This document shows positions 39,510 to 48,566 of a stretch of DNA of 64,000 nt, in pieces. Where the stretch lies: contig URQU01000001.1 of assembly GCA_900550055.1 (NCBI GenBank), positions 105,838 through 169,837 of the forward strand, read 5' to 3'. This DNA comes from an uncultured Coriobacteriaceae bacterium. GTDB taxonomy: Bacteria > Actinomycetota > Coriobacteriia > Coriobacteriales > Eggerthellaceae. The notes beneath the pieces are model-generated. The model saw only the letters and a list, made by a program, of their open reading frames with translations. It was not told the DNA's origin and searched no databases. A program made the translations under genes and the position numbers. The first letter of the stretch is position 1; the number at the start of each line of letters is the position of its first letter.

Positions 39510-40886
39510 ATGAAGGAAAACGGCCAGAAGCGCGCAGGCGGGCAGGGCGGGAAGCGCCCGCGGCAGGCGGCACGGCCCCAGGCCGGTCCTCGGCGTCAGC
39601 AGGAGCGCAGGCAGGAGGGCAACGTGGCGGCAAGCGGTTTGCCGCAGTGCCCGGTTGCGCGCCAGTGCGGCGCCTGCCAGCACGTCAACCAGCCTTATGA
39701 CCAGCAGCTTGCGGCGAAAGACGAGCGCGTGGCCCAGTTGTTTTCCCAGGTGGCAGGCCCTGAGGCGCTGCGTTCCATCCTGGGCATGCGGGACCCGTAC
39801 GCCTATCGCAACAAGGTGATGTCCCCGTTCGCCCCCGGCGCGCCGCGCAAGGCCGCGCCCGGCAAGCGCGGCGGCGGCAAGCGCCCCAGCCGCCCTGCCT
39901 CCCCGCAGCGCGACATCCTGTGCGGCATGTACGCCGCCGGCACGCACCGCATCATCGACACGGGGGAGTGCCTGATCGAGAACGCCCAGGCCAAGCAGGT
40001 TATCCGTGCGGTGCGCAGCCTTATGTTGAAGTTCGGCATCCCGCCCTACGACGAGGATCGCGGCACCGGCTTCATGCGCCACGCCGTGGTGCGCGTGGGC
40101 CACACCACCGGCGAGGTGCTGGTCACGCTGGTCACCAACGGCCAGCAGTTCCCCGGCGCGAAGAGCTTCTGCCGCGAGCTGGTGCGTCGCTGCCCGTTCA
40201 TCACCACGGTGGTGCAGAACATCAACGAGCGTCAGACCAACGTGGTGCTCGGGCAGCGCGAGCAGGTGCTCTACGGCCCCGGCTTCATCCTGGACAAGCT
40301 GTGCGGGCTGAGCTTCCGCATCTCGTCGCAGTCGTTCTACCAGGTGAACAGCGTGCAGACCGAGGTGCTGTACCGCCAGGCCATCGAACTGGCGGGCTTC
40401 ACCGGCGCCGAGCACGCCATCGACGCGTACTGCGGCACGGGCACCATCGGCCTGGTGGCGGCCTCCATGGGCGCGGCGCAGGTCACGGGCGTGGACTGCG
40501 TGGAATCCTCCATCCGCGATGCGCGGCAGAACGCGCGCCACAACGGCGTGGACAACGCGCGCTTCGCGGTGGCCGACGCCGGCGCGTTCATGCGCGACAT
40601 GGCGGCGCAGGCCGCGGCGGCAGGGCGCGCGGGCACCGACGAGGAGGGCCGACCGCTCGTGTTGCTCATGGACCCGCCGCGCGCCGGCTCCACCGAGGAG
40701 TTTTTGCGCGCAGCGGTGCAGCTGGCGCCCGAGCGCATCGCCTACATCTCATGCAACCCGGAAACGCAGGTCCGTGACCTGGGCTTTCTCAAGCAGTTCG
40801 GCTACGGCGTGCGAACGGTGCAGCCCGTGGACATGTTCCCGCACACCGACCACATCGAAACCATCGCGCTCATCGAGCGCATGTAG
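39510..40886 (+). CDS. 23S rRNA (uracil-5-)-methyltransferase, RumA/RlmD family
   Basis: A 458-aa class of SAM-dependent m5U methyltransferase with an iron-sulfur cluster. After a basic tail (residues 1-45) come the cluster cysteines in CPVARQCGACQHV and a fourth in DTGECLIE. The Rossmann domain has AIDAYCGTGTIGLVAASMGA and MDPPRAG. The catalytic Cys is in AYISCNPETQVRDL, and a terminal general base in HTDHIETIALIER. No TRAM domain is obvious. The target base (1939 or 747 type, or both) cannot be assigned from sequence alone. ATG at 39510 follows AAGGGGAG. Confidence 0.92.
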   Translation: MKENGQKRAGGQGGKRPRQAARPQAGPRRQQERRQEGNVAASGLPQCPVARQCGACQHVNQPYDQQLAAKDERVAQLFSQVAGPEALRSILGMRDPYAYRNKVMSPFAPGAPRKAAPGKRGGGKRPSRPASPQRDILCGMYAAGTHRIIDTGECLIENAQAKQVIRAVRSLMLKFGIPPYDEDRGTGFMRHAVVRVGHTTGEVLVTLVTNGQQFPGAKSFCRELVRRCPFITTVVQNINERQTNVVLGQREQVLYGPGFILDKLCGLSFRISSQSFYQVNSVQTEVLYRQAIELAGFTGAEHAIDAYCGTGTIGLVAASMGAAQVTGVDCVESSIRDARQNARHNGVDNARFAVADAGAFMRDMAAQAAAAGRAGTDEEGRPLVLLMDPPRAGSTEEFLRAAVQLAPERIAYISCNPETQVRDLGFLKQFGYGVRTVQPVDMFPHTDHIETIALIERM

Positions 40887-40916
40887 CGGCAACCATATAT
40901 ATAGGTAGGGAAGGAA

Positions 40917-42116
40917 ATGGCAGAGCAACAGCGAACGGGGAACGAGCACGCCGCGGCAAGCGGTGCCGGGCTCGGCGCCGATGCGGCCGCGCGTCCCAAG
41001 GACGTGCTCGCGGCGGCGCGCCTCTGCATCGAGCAGCGCGGGCTGGCGAACGCCGAGACGCCCGTGCTGCTCATGGTGTCGGGCGGCTCGGACTCCACGG
41101 CGCTGGCGTACATCGCGCGGCAACTGGCCGATGAAGGGGCCATCGGGCCCATCGCCATGCTGCACGTGAACCATCGGCTGCGCCCCGGCGCCGCCGATGA
41201 GGACGAGGCGTTCACGGCGCAGTTGGCGGAGTTGCTCGGGATCCCCCTGTTCAGCTGCCAGATCGATGTCGCCGGCCAGGCGCAGCGCGAGGGCGGCAAC
41301 GTGGAGGCCGTCGCCCGCCGCGAGCGCTACCTTGCCGCCAACGAGGCGCTCGCAAGCCTGTGCCGCCACGCCGCCGCGCCTCTGTCCGAGGGCCGCATCT
41401 TCACCGCCCACACCGCCGACGATCGCGTGGAGAACTTCTACATGCGCTCCATGGTGGGCACCGGGCCGGGCGGCTTCCGCGCCATGAAGTACGCCAACGG
41501 CCCCGTCGTCCGCCCGCTGCTCGACGTCGGCCGCCAGGACCTGCGCGGCTACGTGCAGCAGCGCGAGCGCGAGGGCCTGCCGTGCGCATGCGATGCCGAG
41601 GGCTGCCTGTGGCGAGAGGACGCCACTAACGCGCACACCGACCGGTTCCGCGCCTACGTGCGCCACGAGGTCATCCCGCACGTGAAGGAGCGCAGCCCGC
41701 AGCTGCTCGAGGTGCTCGGGCGCACCATGAACCTGATCGCCGACGAGGACGACATGCTTGAGGAAATGGCATCCGACCTGGTAAAACGCCATATGGCATG
41801 GACCGAGGCGCTGCCCGACCGACCGCCGGCGTACGAGGAGGGCGGTGTGCTCGCCCCCGAGCTGGGCACCCAACCCGTGCCGTTGCAACGTCGTGCGGCC
41901 GTGCAGGTGCTGCAGGCCATGCTGGGTCCCGATGCACGCGTCGAGACCGCGTCGGTCGATGCGGTGCTGGCGGCATGGGACGAGCCCGGCACCCCGCAGG
42001 CCGCCCCGCACAGCGGGTATGTGGCCAACATCCAGGGAAACCTGGCAATCAGCGCGAACAAGCGCGGCGTGAGGCTCGAGCCCATGGCCGCATTCAGAGC
42101 AAGGAGAAGGAAATGA
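40917..42116 (+). CDS. tilS: tRNA(Ile)-lysidine synthase TilS
   Basis: A 399-aa ATP-dependent enzyme that makes lysidine at C34 of tRNA-Ile(CAU), needed to read AUA. The PP-loop is SGGSDSTALAYIA. LHVNHRLRPGAADEDEAF and FTAHTADDRVENFYMRSMVG are the following conserved blocks, and EDATNAHTDRFRAYVRHEVI is the tRNA-recognition helix region. It carries an N-terminal extension of about 40 residues. The stop overlaps the maf start (ATGA), which gives a tilS-maf operon 30 bases after the methyltransferase gene. Confidence 0.94.
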   Translation: MAEQQRTGNEHAAASGAGLGADAAARPKDVLAAARLCIEQRGLANAETPVLLMVSGGSDSTALAYIARQLADEGAIGPIAMLHVNHRLRPGAADEDEAFTAQLAELLGIPLFSCQIDVAGQAQREGGNVEAVARRERYLAANEALASLCRHAAAPLSEGRIFTAHTADDRVENFYMRSMVGTGPGGFRAMKYANGPVVRPLLDVGRQDLRGYVQQREREGLPCACDAEGCLWREDATNAHTDRFRAYVRHEVIPHVKERSPQLLEVLGRTMNLIADEDDMLEEMASDLVKRHMAWTEALPDRPPAYEEGGVLAPELGTQPVPLQRRAAVQVLQAMLGPDARVETASVDAVLAAWDEPGTPQAAPHSGYVANIQGNLAISANKRGVRLEPMAAFRARRRK

Positions 42117-42808
42117 GCGAACAGCCCATGCCGCAAGACGCGGCGCAGGAGAACGAGCAGGCCGCAGCCGAGCAGGCGCAGCCCTCTGAGCAGCCGATGA
42201 CCGTCGATGTGATCCTTGCCAGCGGCAGCCCGCGCCGCAAGGAGCTTCTGGAGCGCGAGGGCGTGAGCTTCACCATCCGCGTGTCCGAGGTTGACGAGTC
42301 GCTGGAGCCCGACCTTGAGGCCAACCCGCCCGAGGCTGTGAAGAAGCTGGCCGAGCGCAAGGCCGGCGCCGTGGTGCAGGAGGTGCTCGGCGAGGGCTAT
42401 ACGGGCATGGCGGCCATCATCGGCGCCGACACCATGGTGGTGTGCGACGGCGAGATCTTCGGCAAGCCCGTCAGCATATCCGACGCCAAGCGCATGCTGC
42501 GCCGTCTGCAGGGCAACACGCACGAGGTGCTCACCGGCGTGTCGGTGTGGCTGGTGTCCGCGCCCAACGCCGAGGACGTGTCGCTTGGCTTCCGCACGTT
42601 CGTGGACCGCGCGGCCGTCACGTTCCATCCGCAGACCGACGAGCAGCTGGCAGAGTACCTGAAGTGCGGCGAATCGTTCGACAAGGCGGGCGCATATGCC
42701 GCCCAAGGCAACGGTGCCAAGCTCATCAAGCATATCGAGGGCGACCTTGATACCGTCATCGGCCTTCCGGTGACGCGCCTGCTCAAGGAGTTTCCCGATC
42801 TGAAGTAA
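42113..42808 (+). CDS. maf: Maf-family nucleoside triphosphate pyrophosphatase
   Basis: A 231-aa house-cleaning pyrophosphatase, likely acting on dTTP/UTP or modified nucleotides. The P-loop-like motif ILASGSPRRKELL begins at about residue 35, after an acidic, Gln/Ala-rich N-terminal extension that homologues lack. GADTMVVCDGEIFGKP and KAGAYAAQGNGAKLIKHIEG carry the catalytic Asp and the base-recognition residues. AAGGAGAAGG precedes the ATG, and the gene overlaps tilS by 4 bases. The hairpin at 42843-42874 may end the transcript. Confidence 0.92.
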   Translation: MSEQPMPQDAAQENEQAAAEQAQPSEQPMTVDVILASGSPRRKELLEREGVSFTIRVSEVDESLEPDLEANPPEAVKKLAERKAGAVVQEVLGEGYTGMAAIIGADTMVVCDGEIFGKPVSISDAKRMLRRLQGNTHEVLTGVSVWLVSAPNAEDVSLGFRTFVDRAAVTFHPQTDEQLAEYLKCGESFDKAGAYAAQGNGAKLIKHIEGDLDTVIGLPVTRLLKEFPDLK

Positions 42809-42842
42809 CCGATCTCGCCGTTTCGCTGGCGGCGGGCTATCG

Positions 42843-42874
42843 GCATCCCGGGGCGCTGCGGCGCTGCGGGATGC
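42843..42874 (+). terminator. Weak hairpin after maf
   Basis: GCATCCC pairs with GGGATGC around an 18-base GC-rich loop; the tail is GTTTAGG. Confidence 0.4.
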
Positions 42875-43093
42875 GTTTAGGGCGTGCCGACGCCTTGGCG
42901 GCCCGCTTGCCCCGACGGCAGGCGTGCGCAGCGTGCCGTCTCCAGCGGTTTCGGTCGGCTCGCGGTCGTTCATATTTATGTGGCGTTACGGTATTGTCAT
43001 GTGCCCGCTCGGGGCGAATGGTACACTTGTGCTCGTTCATATAAGGGCGTCTAGGACGCTCTTCAGGCGAAATGCATCGAAGAGGTAATCATC

Positions 43094-43636
43094 GTGCACG
43101 AAGACATCGATCGAATCCTGTTCACCGAGGATGAAATCAAACAGCGCGTCGCCGAGATCGGCGCGGGCATCACGCAGGACTACAAGGACGACCCCGACGG
43201 CGTCATCCTCATCTCGGTCCTGCGCGGCGCGGCCATCTTCATGGCCGACCTGGCGCGTCAGATCAAGCTGCCGTGCGAAATGGACTACATGGCCGTCTCG
43301 TCCTACGGTAACGGCGTGAAAAGCTCCGGCGTGGTCCGCATCCTGAAGGACCTGTCCTCCCAGATCGAGGGCCGCAACGTGGTCATCGCCGAGGACGTCC
43401 TGGACTCCGGCCTCACGCTCACCTACCTGCTGAAAACGCTGAAGGCGCGCAACCCGAAGTCCATCGAGGTCGCCACGCTGCTGCGCAAGAAAACCCGCGC
43501 GCAGGCCAAGATCGACTGCGCGTACGTGGGCTTCGAGTGCCCGGACGAGTTCATCGTGGGCTACGGCCTGGACTACGCCGAGCGCTACCGCAACCTGCCG
43601 TACATCGGCGTCCTGAAGCCCGAGCTCTACAACTAG
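43094..43636 (+). CDS. hpt: Hypoxanthine phosphoribosyltransferase
   Basis: A 180-aa purine-salvage enzyme that joins hypoxanthine (or guanine) to PRPP. The PRPP-binding motif is VVIAEDVLDSGLTLTYLL. VLRGAAIFMADLAR holds the pyrophosphate loop, and DEFIVGYGLDYAERYRNLPY is the purine-binding region. The GTG start at 43094 follows AGAGGTAATC. As in many Gram-positive genomes it precedes ftsH, here by 13 bases, so tilS/hpt/ftsH order is partly conserved. Confidence 0.95.
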   Translation: MHEDIDRILFTEDEIKQRVAEIGAGITQDYKDDPDGVILISVLRGAAIFMADLARQIKLPCEMDYMAVSSYGNGVKSSGVVRILKDLSSQIEGRNVVIAEDVLDSGLTLTYLLKTLKARNPKSIEVATLLRKKTRAQAKIDCAYVGFECPDEFIVGYGLDYAERYRNLPYIGVLKPELYN

Positions 43637-43649
43637 GAAAGCAAGGCCT

Positions 43650-45830
43650 ATGCCGCAAAACAACAAACCCCAGATCCAGCAGCCCAATCCCCGGACAACC
43701 ATCATCTCGGTTGTCCTTTTCCTGCTGGTGGCCTTCTTCGTGGGCCAGCAGTTCATGAGCATGTCGGAAGCTTCGCAGGGCACCACCGATAAGCTGGTGG
43801 CATCCGAGTTCCTGCAGGCGGTCGACCAGAACCGCGTCACGGAGGTCACGTACAGCGCCGGAGACTACAGCGTGTCCGGCACGTATTACCCCGCCGTCAC
43901 CGCCGGCGATTCCGCCGCCGATGCGTTCAACAGCGCCATCGACGCCATGAACGCCGGCATGGCAACGCTGAAGGACCCGTACACGGGCAAGTCTCTCTCG
44001 GGCGTGAGCACGCAAGACATCGAGTCCCAAACGCTCGGCCAGGAGCACAAGTTCACGTGCACGTGGGCCGGCAGCTCGCTGTCCGAGCTGATGGCCCAGC
44101 ACCCCGAGATCAAGTACGAGGTGAAAACCCCCAGCCCGTGGGGCGATATCCTCACTACGCTTCTGCCCATCATCCTTATCGGCGCCATGCTGTTCTTCCT
44201 GTTCAACCAAATGGCGAAGGCGAACAACTCGCAGATGAACTTCGGCAAGGCGAAGGCCAAGCAGAGCATCGAGGAGCGCCCTGATGTGCGTTTCGCCGAT
44301 GTCGCCGGCGTCGACGAGGCCGTCGAGGAGATGCAGGAGATCAAGGACTTCCTGGCCAACCCCGCCAAGTATCAGTCCATGGGCGCGAAGATCCCGCGCG
44401 GCTGCCTGCTGGTGGGCCCTCCGGGCACCGGTAAAACGCTGCTGGCCCGTGCCGTGGCCGGCGACGCCGGCGTGCCGTTCTTCAGCATCTCAGGCTCCGA
44501 CTTCGTCGAGATGTTCGTGGGCGTGGGCGCCTCCCGCGTGCGCGACCTGTTCAAGCAGGCCAAAGAGGCAAGCCCCTCCATCGTCTTCATCGACGAGATC
44601 GACGCCGTCGGCCGCCAGCGCGGCACCGGCCTGGGCGGCGGTCACGACGAGCGCGAGCAGACGCTCAACCAGCTGCTCGTGGAGATGGACGGCTTCGAGG
44701 CCAACGATTCCGTGGTGCTCATCGCCGCCACGAACCGCGCCGACGTGCTCGACCCCGCGTTGCTGCGCCCCGGCCGCTTCGACCGCCAGATCGTGGTGGA
44801 CGTGCCCGACGTGAAGGGCCGCGAGCGCATCCTGACCGTGCATGCGAAGAACAAGCCGCTCGGCAGCGACGTCGACCTGCCCTCCGTGGCCAAGCTCACC
44901 CCGGGCTTCTCCGGCGCCGACCTGGCCAACCTGCTCAACGAGGCAGCGCTTCTGACCGCGCGCCGCAACAAGAAGATCATCACGCAGCAAGAGGTCAGCG
45001 AGTCCATGGAGCGCGTCATCGCCGGTCCCGAGCGCAAGGGCCGCGTGATGGACGACCAGACCAAGCACACCATCGCCTACCACGAAAGCGGTCATGCCCT
45101 GGTGGGCCACCTGCTGCCGAAGGCCGACCCGGTGCATAAGATCAGCATCATCAGCCGCGGCCGCGCGCTGGGCTACACCCTGTCCATCCCCAAGGAGGAC
45201 AAGGTCCTCAACACGGTGGGCGAGATGCGCGACGAGCTGGCGGTGTTCATGGGCGGCCGCGTCGCCGAGGAGATCTTCTGCGACGATGTGACCACCGGCG
45301 CCAGCAACGACCTGGAGCGCGCCACCAAGATGGCCCGTGCCATGGTCACGCAGTACGGCATGTCCGCCGAGCTGGGCACGCAGGTGTTCGGCCAGCCTAA
45401 CCACGAGGTGTTCCTGGGCCGCGATATGGGCAACACGCAGGACTACTCCGAGGAGACGGCCCGCCGCATCGACGACGAGGTCGCGCGCATCATGAAGGAG
45501 GCGCACGACCGCGCCTACGAGATCCTCAGCACGCATCGCGAGCAGATGGACCTCATGGCAAGCGTGCTGATCGAGCGCGAGACCGTCGAGGGCGAGGCTT
45601 GCAAGGCGCTGCTCGACAACAACTGGAGCGACTATCTCCAGCGCGAGGGCGATATCATCGCCGCGAAGGAGGCCGAGGAGGCGGCGGCGCGTGCTCGCGA
45701 CGAGCAGCTTGCCGACCCGAACTGGAACGGCCAGCAGGCCGGCCAGGTGCCGCCTGCGCAACTGGCCGGCGCTCAGCCGCCGGTTCCCCCCACGGGCGGT
45801 CAGCAGCCCCCGTATCCGCCGGCAGAGTAA
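43650..45830 (+). CDS. ftsH: ATP-dependent zinc metalloprotease FtsH
   Basis: A 726-aa membrane AAA+ protease. Two transmembrane helices (about 14-32 and 165-187) flank an extracytoplasmic domain. Walker A is GPPGTGKT (256-263), Walker [11 protein letters not shown], followed by the second region of homology [20 protein letters not shown]. The zinc site HESGH starts at residue 478, with the distal Asp in [13 protein letters not shown] proline- and glutamine-rich tail (about 45 residues) extends beyond the usual C-terminus, as in other actinobacteria. It ends at an intrinsic terminator (45949-45980). Confidence 0.97.
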   Translation: MPQNNKPQIQQPNPRTTIISVVLFLLVAFFVGQQFMSMSEASQGTTDKLVASEFLQAVDQNRVTEVTYSAGDYSVSGTYYPAVTAGDSAADAFNSAIDAMNAGMATLKDPYTGKSLSGVSTQDIESQTLGQEHKFTCTWAGSSLSELMAQHPEIKYEVKTPSPWGDILTTLLPIILIGAMLFFLFNQMAKANNSQMNFGKAKAKQSIEERPDVRFADVAGVDEAVEEMQEIKDFLANPAKYQSMGAKIPRGCLLVGPPGTGKTLLARAVAGDAGVPFFSISGSDFVEMFVGVGASRVRDLFKQAKEASPSIVFIDEIDAVGRQRGTGLGGGHDEREQTLNQLLVEMDGFEANDSVVLIAATNRADVLDPALLRPGRFDRQIVVDVPDVKGRERILTVHAKNKPLGSDVDLPSVAKLTPGFSGADLANLLNEAALLTARRNKKIITQQEVSESMERVIAGPERKGRVMDDQTKHTIAYHESGHALVGHLLPKADPVHKISIISRGRALGYTLSIPKEDKVLNTVGEMRDELAVFMGGRVAEEIFCDDVTTGASNDLERATKMARAMVTQYGMSAELGTQVFGQPNHEVFLGRDMGNTQDYSEETARRIDDEVARIMKEAHDRAYEILSTHREQMDLMASVLIERETVEGEACKALLDNNWSDYLQREGDIIAAKEAEEAAARARDEQLADPNWNGQQAGQVPPAQLAGAQPPVPPTGGQQPPYPPAE

Positions 45831-45948
45831 GCCGGCGTGGTGCCGCGCCGCACCTTCGCGGTGGGCGGCGGCGGGGGCGCTTGTGCACGGTGCATCGGGT
45901 CTTTAGCCCCGGTGCGGCGGGCGCGATGTGAAAACGTCAAGGTACAGC

Positions 45949-45980
45949 AAGAAGGCGGGCCGTCAGGCTCGCCTTCTTTT
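45949..45980 (+). terminator. Intrinsic terminator between ftsH and folPK
   Basis: 13-bp stem with one G-T pair (AAGAAGGCGGGCC, loop GTCA, GGCTCGCCTTCTT), then TT. It ends only 19 bases before the folPK ATG, so it could also regulate read-through into that gene. Confidence 0.75.
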
Positions 45981-45998
45981 GAAAGAAAGGCATTCAGC

Positions 45999-47324
45999 AT
46001 GATGTGGAAATGCGGCTCGTTCGAGTTCGATACGCGCAAGCCGGTGATCATGGGCATCCTCAACGTCACGCCCGACAGCTTCAGCGACGGCGGCACGCAC
46101 AACACGCCCGAGGCGGCGCTGGCATGGGCGCAGCAGATGCTCGACGAGGGCGCGCACATGATCGACGTGGGCGGCGAGTCCATGCGCCCCGGGTCGGCCG
46201 AGGTGAGCGTCGAGGAGGAGGCGGCTCGCGTGCTTCCCGTGGTGCGCGCCCTTGCCGAGCAGGGCGTTTGCGTGAGCATCGACACCCGTCACGCCGCCGT
46301 GGCGAAGGCGTGCGTGGAAGCCGGCGCCGCCATCATCAACGACGTCTCGGGCTTTCGTGATCCGGCTATGGTGCAGGTCGCCGCGCAAAGCGATTGCGGT
46401 GTGGTGGTCATGCACATGAAGGGCGAACCGGGCACCATGCAGCAGAATCCGCAGTACGACGACGTGGTAGCCGAGGTGCGCGATTACCTGCGCGACCAGG
46501 CGGCCATGCTCGAGGCCGCCGGCGTGTCGCCCGAGCGCATCTGCATCGATCCGGGCCCGGGCTTCGGCAAGACGGCGTCGCAGACCCTTGAGCTCGTGCG
46601 CAACTTCCAGGAGCTTGCGCGACTGGGCTATCCGGTCATGGTGGCCGTGTCCCGCAAAAGCTACCTGGGTTTCGCCTATGGCATCGACGACCCGGTCGAG
46701 CGCGATCATGTGAGCGCGACCGAGGCGCTCATGGCGTGCGAGCTGGGCGCCGGCGTTGTGCGTGCGCACAACGTGGCCGAAACGGTGAAGGCGCTGTCCG
46801 ACATGCGTCCGTATGCGTTCCTGGGCCTGGGCTGCAACGTGCCGCTGGTGGCCGAGCCCGGCGAGGAGCTTGAGGGCAAGATCGCCATGCTCAACCAGGC
46901 CATCACCGAGCTGTGCAGCCTTCCCGATTCACAGATCATCGATATTTCCAGCTTCTACGAAAGCGCGCCTGCGTACTACGAGGACCAGGACACGTTCGTC
47001 AACGCCGTGGTGCTGCTGCGCACGGGCATCGCGCCGAAGGAGCTGCTGGGATACCTGCACGCCATCGAGAACAGCCTTGGCCGCGTCCGCGAGATCGAGA
47101 ACGGCCCGCGCACGTGCGACCTGGATATCCTGGACTACCAGCTCTACGTCACGGACAACGACGTGCTCACGTTGCCGCATCCGCGCATCCTCGAGCGCGA
47201 CTTCGTGCTGAAGCCGCTGCTGGAGCTGCGCCCGAACCACGTGCTGGCCGACGACGTGCGCGTCGCGCAGGCGGCCAAGCCGGAATCGGAGCGTTACGGG
47301 AAGGCCGAGCGCATCAGCCGTTAA
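45999..47324 (+). CDS. folP-folK: Dihydropteroate synthase / HPPK fusion (FolP-FolK)
   Basis: A 441-aa bifunctional folate enzyme. Residues 1 to about 275 are dihydropteroate synthase: MGILNVTPDSFSDGG, GGESMRPGS, IINDVSG, VVMHMKG, DPGPGFGKT and the SRKSYLG sulfonamide-site loop. Residues about 280-441 are 6-hydroxymethyl-7,8-dihydropterin pyrophosphokinase: FLGLGCNVPLV, SSFYESAPAYYEDQDTFVN, RTCDLDILDYQLYV, LPHPRILERDFVLKPL. The two catalyse consecutive steps in reversed domain order. ATG at 45999 (or 46002) follows GAAAGAAAGG. The fhs-fchA-folD cluster downstream uses the tetrahydrofolate made. Confidence 0.94.
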   Translation: MMWKCGSFEFDTRKPVIMGILNVTPDSFSDGGTHNTPEAALAWAQQMLDEGAHMIDVGGESMRPGSAEVSVEEEAARVLPVVRALAEQGVCVSIDTRHAAVAKACVEAGAAIINDVSGFRDPAMVQVAAQSDCGVVVMHMKGEPGTMQQNPQYDDVVAEVRDYLRDQAAMLEAAGVSPERICIDPGPGFGKTASQTLELVRNFQELARLGYPVMVAVSRKSYLGFAYGIDDPVERDHVSATEALMACELGAGVVRAHNVAETVKALSDMRPYAFLGLGCNVPLVAEPGEELEGKIAMLNQAITELCSLPDSQIIDISSFYESAPAYYEDQDTFVNAVVLLRTGIAPKELLGYLHAIENSLGRVREIENGPRTCDLDILDYQLYVTDNDVLTLPHPRILERDFVLKPLLELRPNHVLADDVRVAQAAKPESERYGKAERISR

Positions 47325-47539
47325 GCCGGGGAAAACGGCGGCTTGCGGATGGTCGGATGGGTTCCGGGGCGCAGGTTCTGATTTCGGACTTGCGTTGGGT
47401 TTGCAGGGTCCGGGGCCGATCTGTCGGCTTGGGCGTTGGGCGGTTGTCTTGTGATGCCGGCTGTTGTGCCATTGCGGCTTTCCGCGGCCTTGCGATGGCT
47501 TTACGCCGTGCCGCCGCATAAGGGGAGAAAGGTGCCGGG

Positions 47540-48409
47540 ATGCAGTTTCGCGTGGAATCGTTTGAGACCGTAACGTCTACGAACGACCTGATCAAGCGTG
47601 CTATCGAGGAAGGCCAGCCCGAGGGGTTGGCCGTGCGCGGCTTGCGGCAGACCGCCGGTTACGGCAGGCAGGGCCGCGCATGGGAAAGCCCTATCGGCGG
47701 CATGTACCAATCGTTCTTGCTGCGTCCCGACGTTTCGCCAGCCCAGTTGCCTACGCTCAGCTTGCTGGTCGGCCTTGCCGTCCGTCGCGCGGTTGCGGGC
47801 CTTGTTCCCGAGCTTGAGGACCGCGTGCAGGTGAAGTGGCCGAACGATATCGTGGTGGCTGAAGCACTCGCTTCCCCGGATGAAGCCGCGTCCGCGGCGG
47901 GCGGGGGTTCCGCTTGCGGGGAGGGGTCTTCGCCCCTTTGCGACGCGGCCCCTGGTGGCGATTCCCAGCCTAGCCGTCCCTTCCATAAGCTCTGCGGCAT
48001 CTCGACGGAGATGCATGCGCGGGCGCTGTGCGTGGGCGTGGGTGTCAACGTGGCCCGTCCGACGGACGCGTCCTCGGCGCCGGCGGGGAAGAATATCCCG
48101 GTGTACCTTGATGAGCTGGGATTTTGCGAAGGTCCCGTGGAAGACCGCATCCGCGCCGTGGCAGATGCGCTGTGCGAGCAGCTTGCGCTTGTGTACCCGC
48201 TGTGGTGCGAGCGGGGCTTCGGGCCCTTCCGGGCCGAGTTCGACGCTTGTTCCGCGTTGTCTGGCCGTTTCGTGCGCATGGAGGACCTTTCGGGCAACGT
48301 GTTGGCGGCGGGCACGGTGACGCGCGTGGCCTCGGACGGCAGGCTGGTGCTGCGCACCCCGGAGGGTGTGGAGGTGTTCGCCAGCTCGGGTGAGGCGCAT
48401 ATCCGCTAG
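47540..48409 (+). CDS. birA: Biotin--[acetyl-CoA-carboxylase] ligase
   Basis: A 289-aa group I biotin protein ligase: it has the catalytic and C-terminal SH3-like domains but no N-terminal DNA-binding domain, so it is not a repressor. Motifs are TSTND, GYGRQGRAWESPIGG (biotinyl-AMP loop), VKWPNDIVV and GVGVNV. Between KWPNDI and LCGI sits an inserted loop of about 35 residues (Ala, Ser, Gly, Pro-rich). AGGGGAGAAAGG precedes the ATG. The biotin transporter bioY is 2 kb downstream, past the MATE gene. Confidence 0.93.
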   Translation: MQFRVESFETVTSTNDLIKRAIEEGQPEGLAVRGLRQTAGYGRQGRAWESPIGGMYQSFLLRPDVSPAQLPTLSLLVGLAVRRAVAGLVPELEDRVQVKWPNDIVVAEALASPDEAASAAGGGSACGEGSSPLCDAAPGGDSQPSRPFHKLCGISTEMHARALCVGVGVNVARPTDASSAPAGKNIPVYLDELGFCEGPVEDRIRAVADALCEQLALVYPLWCERGFGPFRAEFDACSALSGRFVRMEDLSGNVLAAGTVTRVASDGRLVLRTPEGVEVFASSGEAHIR

Positions 48410-48505
48410 CCGTCGCCCCGTCTTCCCTTCTCGATTCGATATGCATGAACGATGGAATCCCGGCATGGGACCCTTCCGTGTGCGCTGTCTGTAGGCGGCC
48501 GGTCA

Positions 48506-48511
48506 TACAAT
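48506..48511 (+). promoter_or_regulatory. Possible -10 element (TACAAT) for the MATE gene
   Basis: TACAAT in the context CATACAATAG, 56 bases before the start; no clear -35. Confidence 0.35.
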
Positions 48512-48566
48512 AGAAAGCTGACGAAAATTTTAGGTAGTAAAAGGTTTCGAAAGGCAGCACGCAAGC

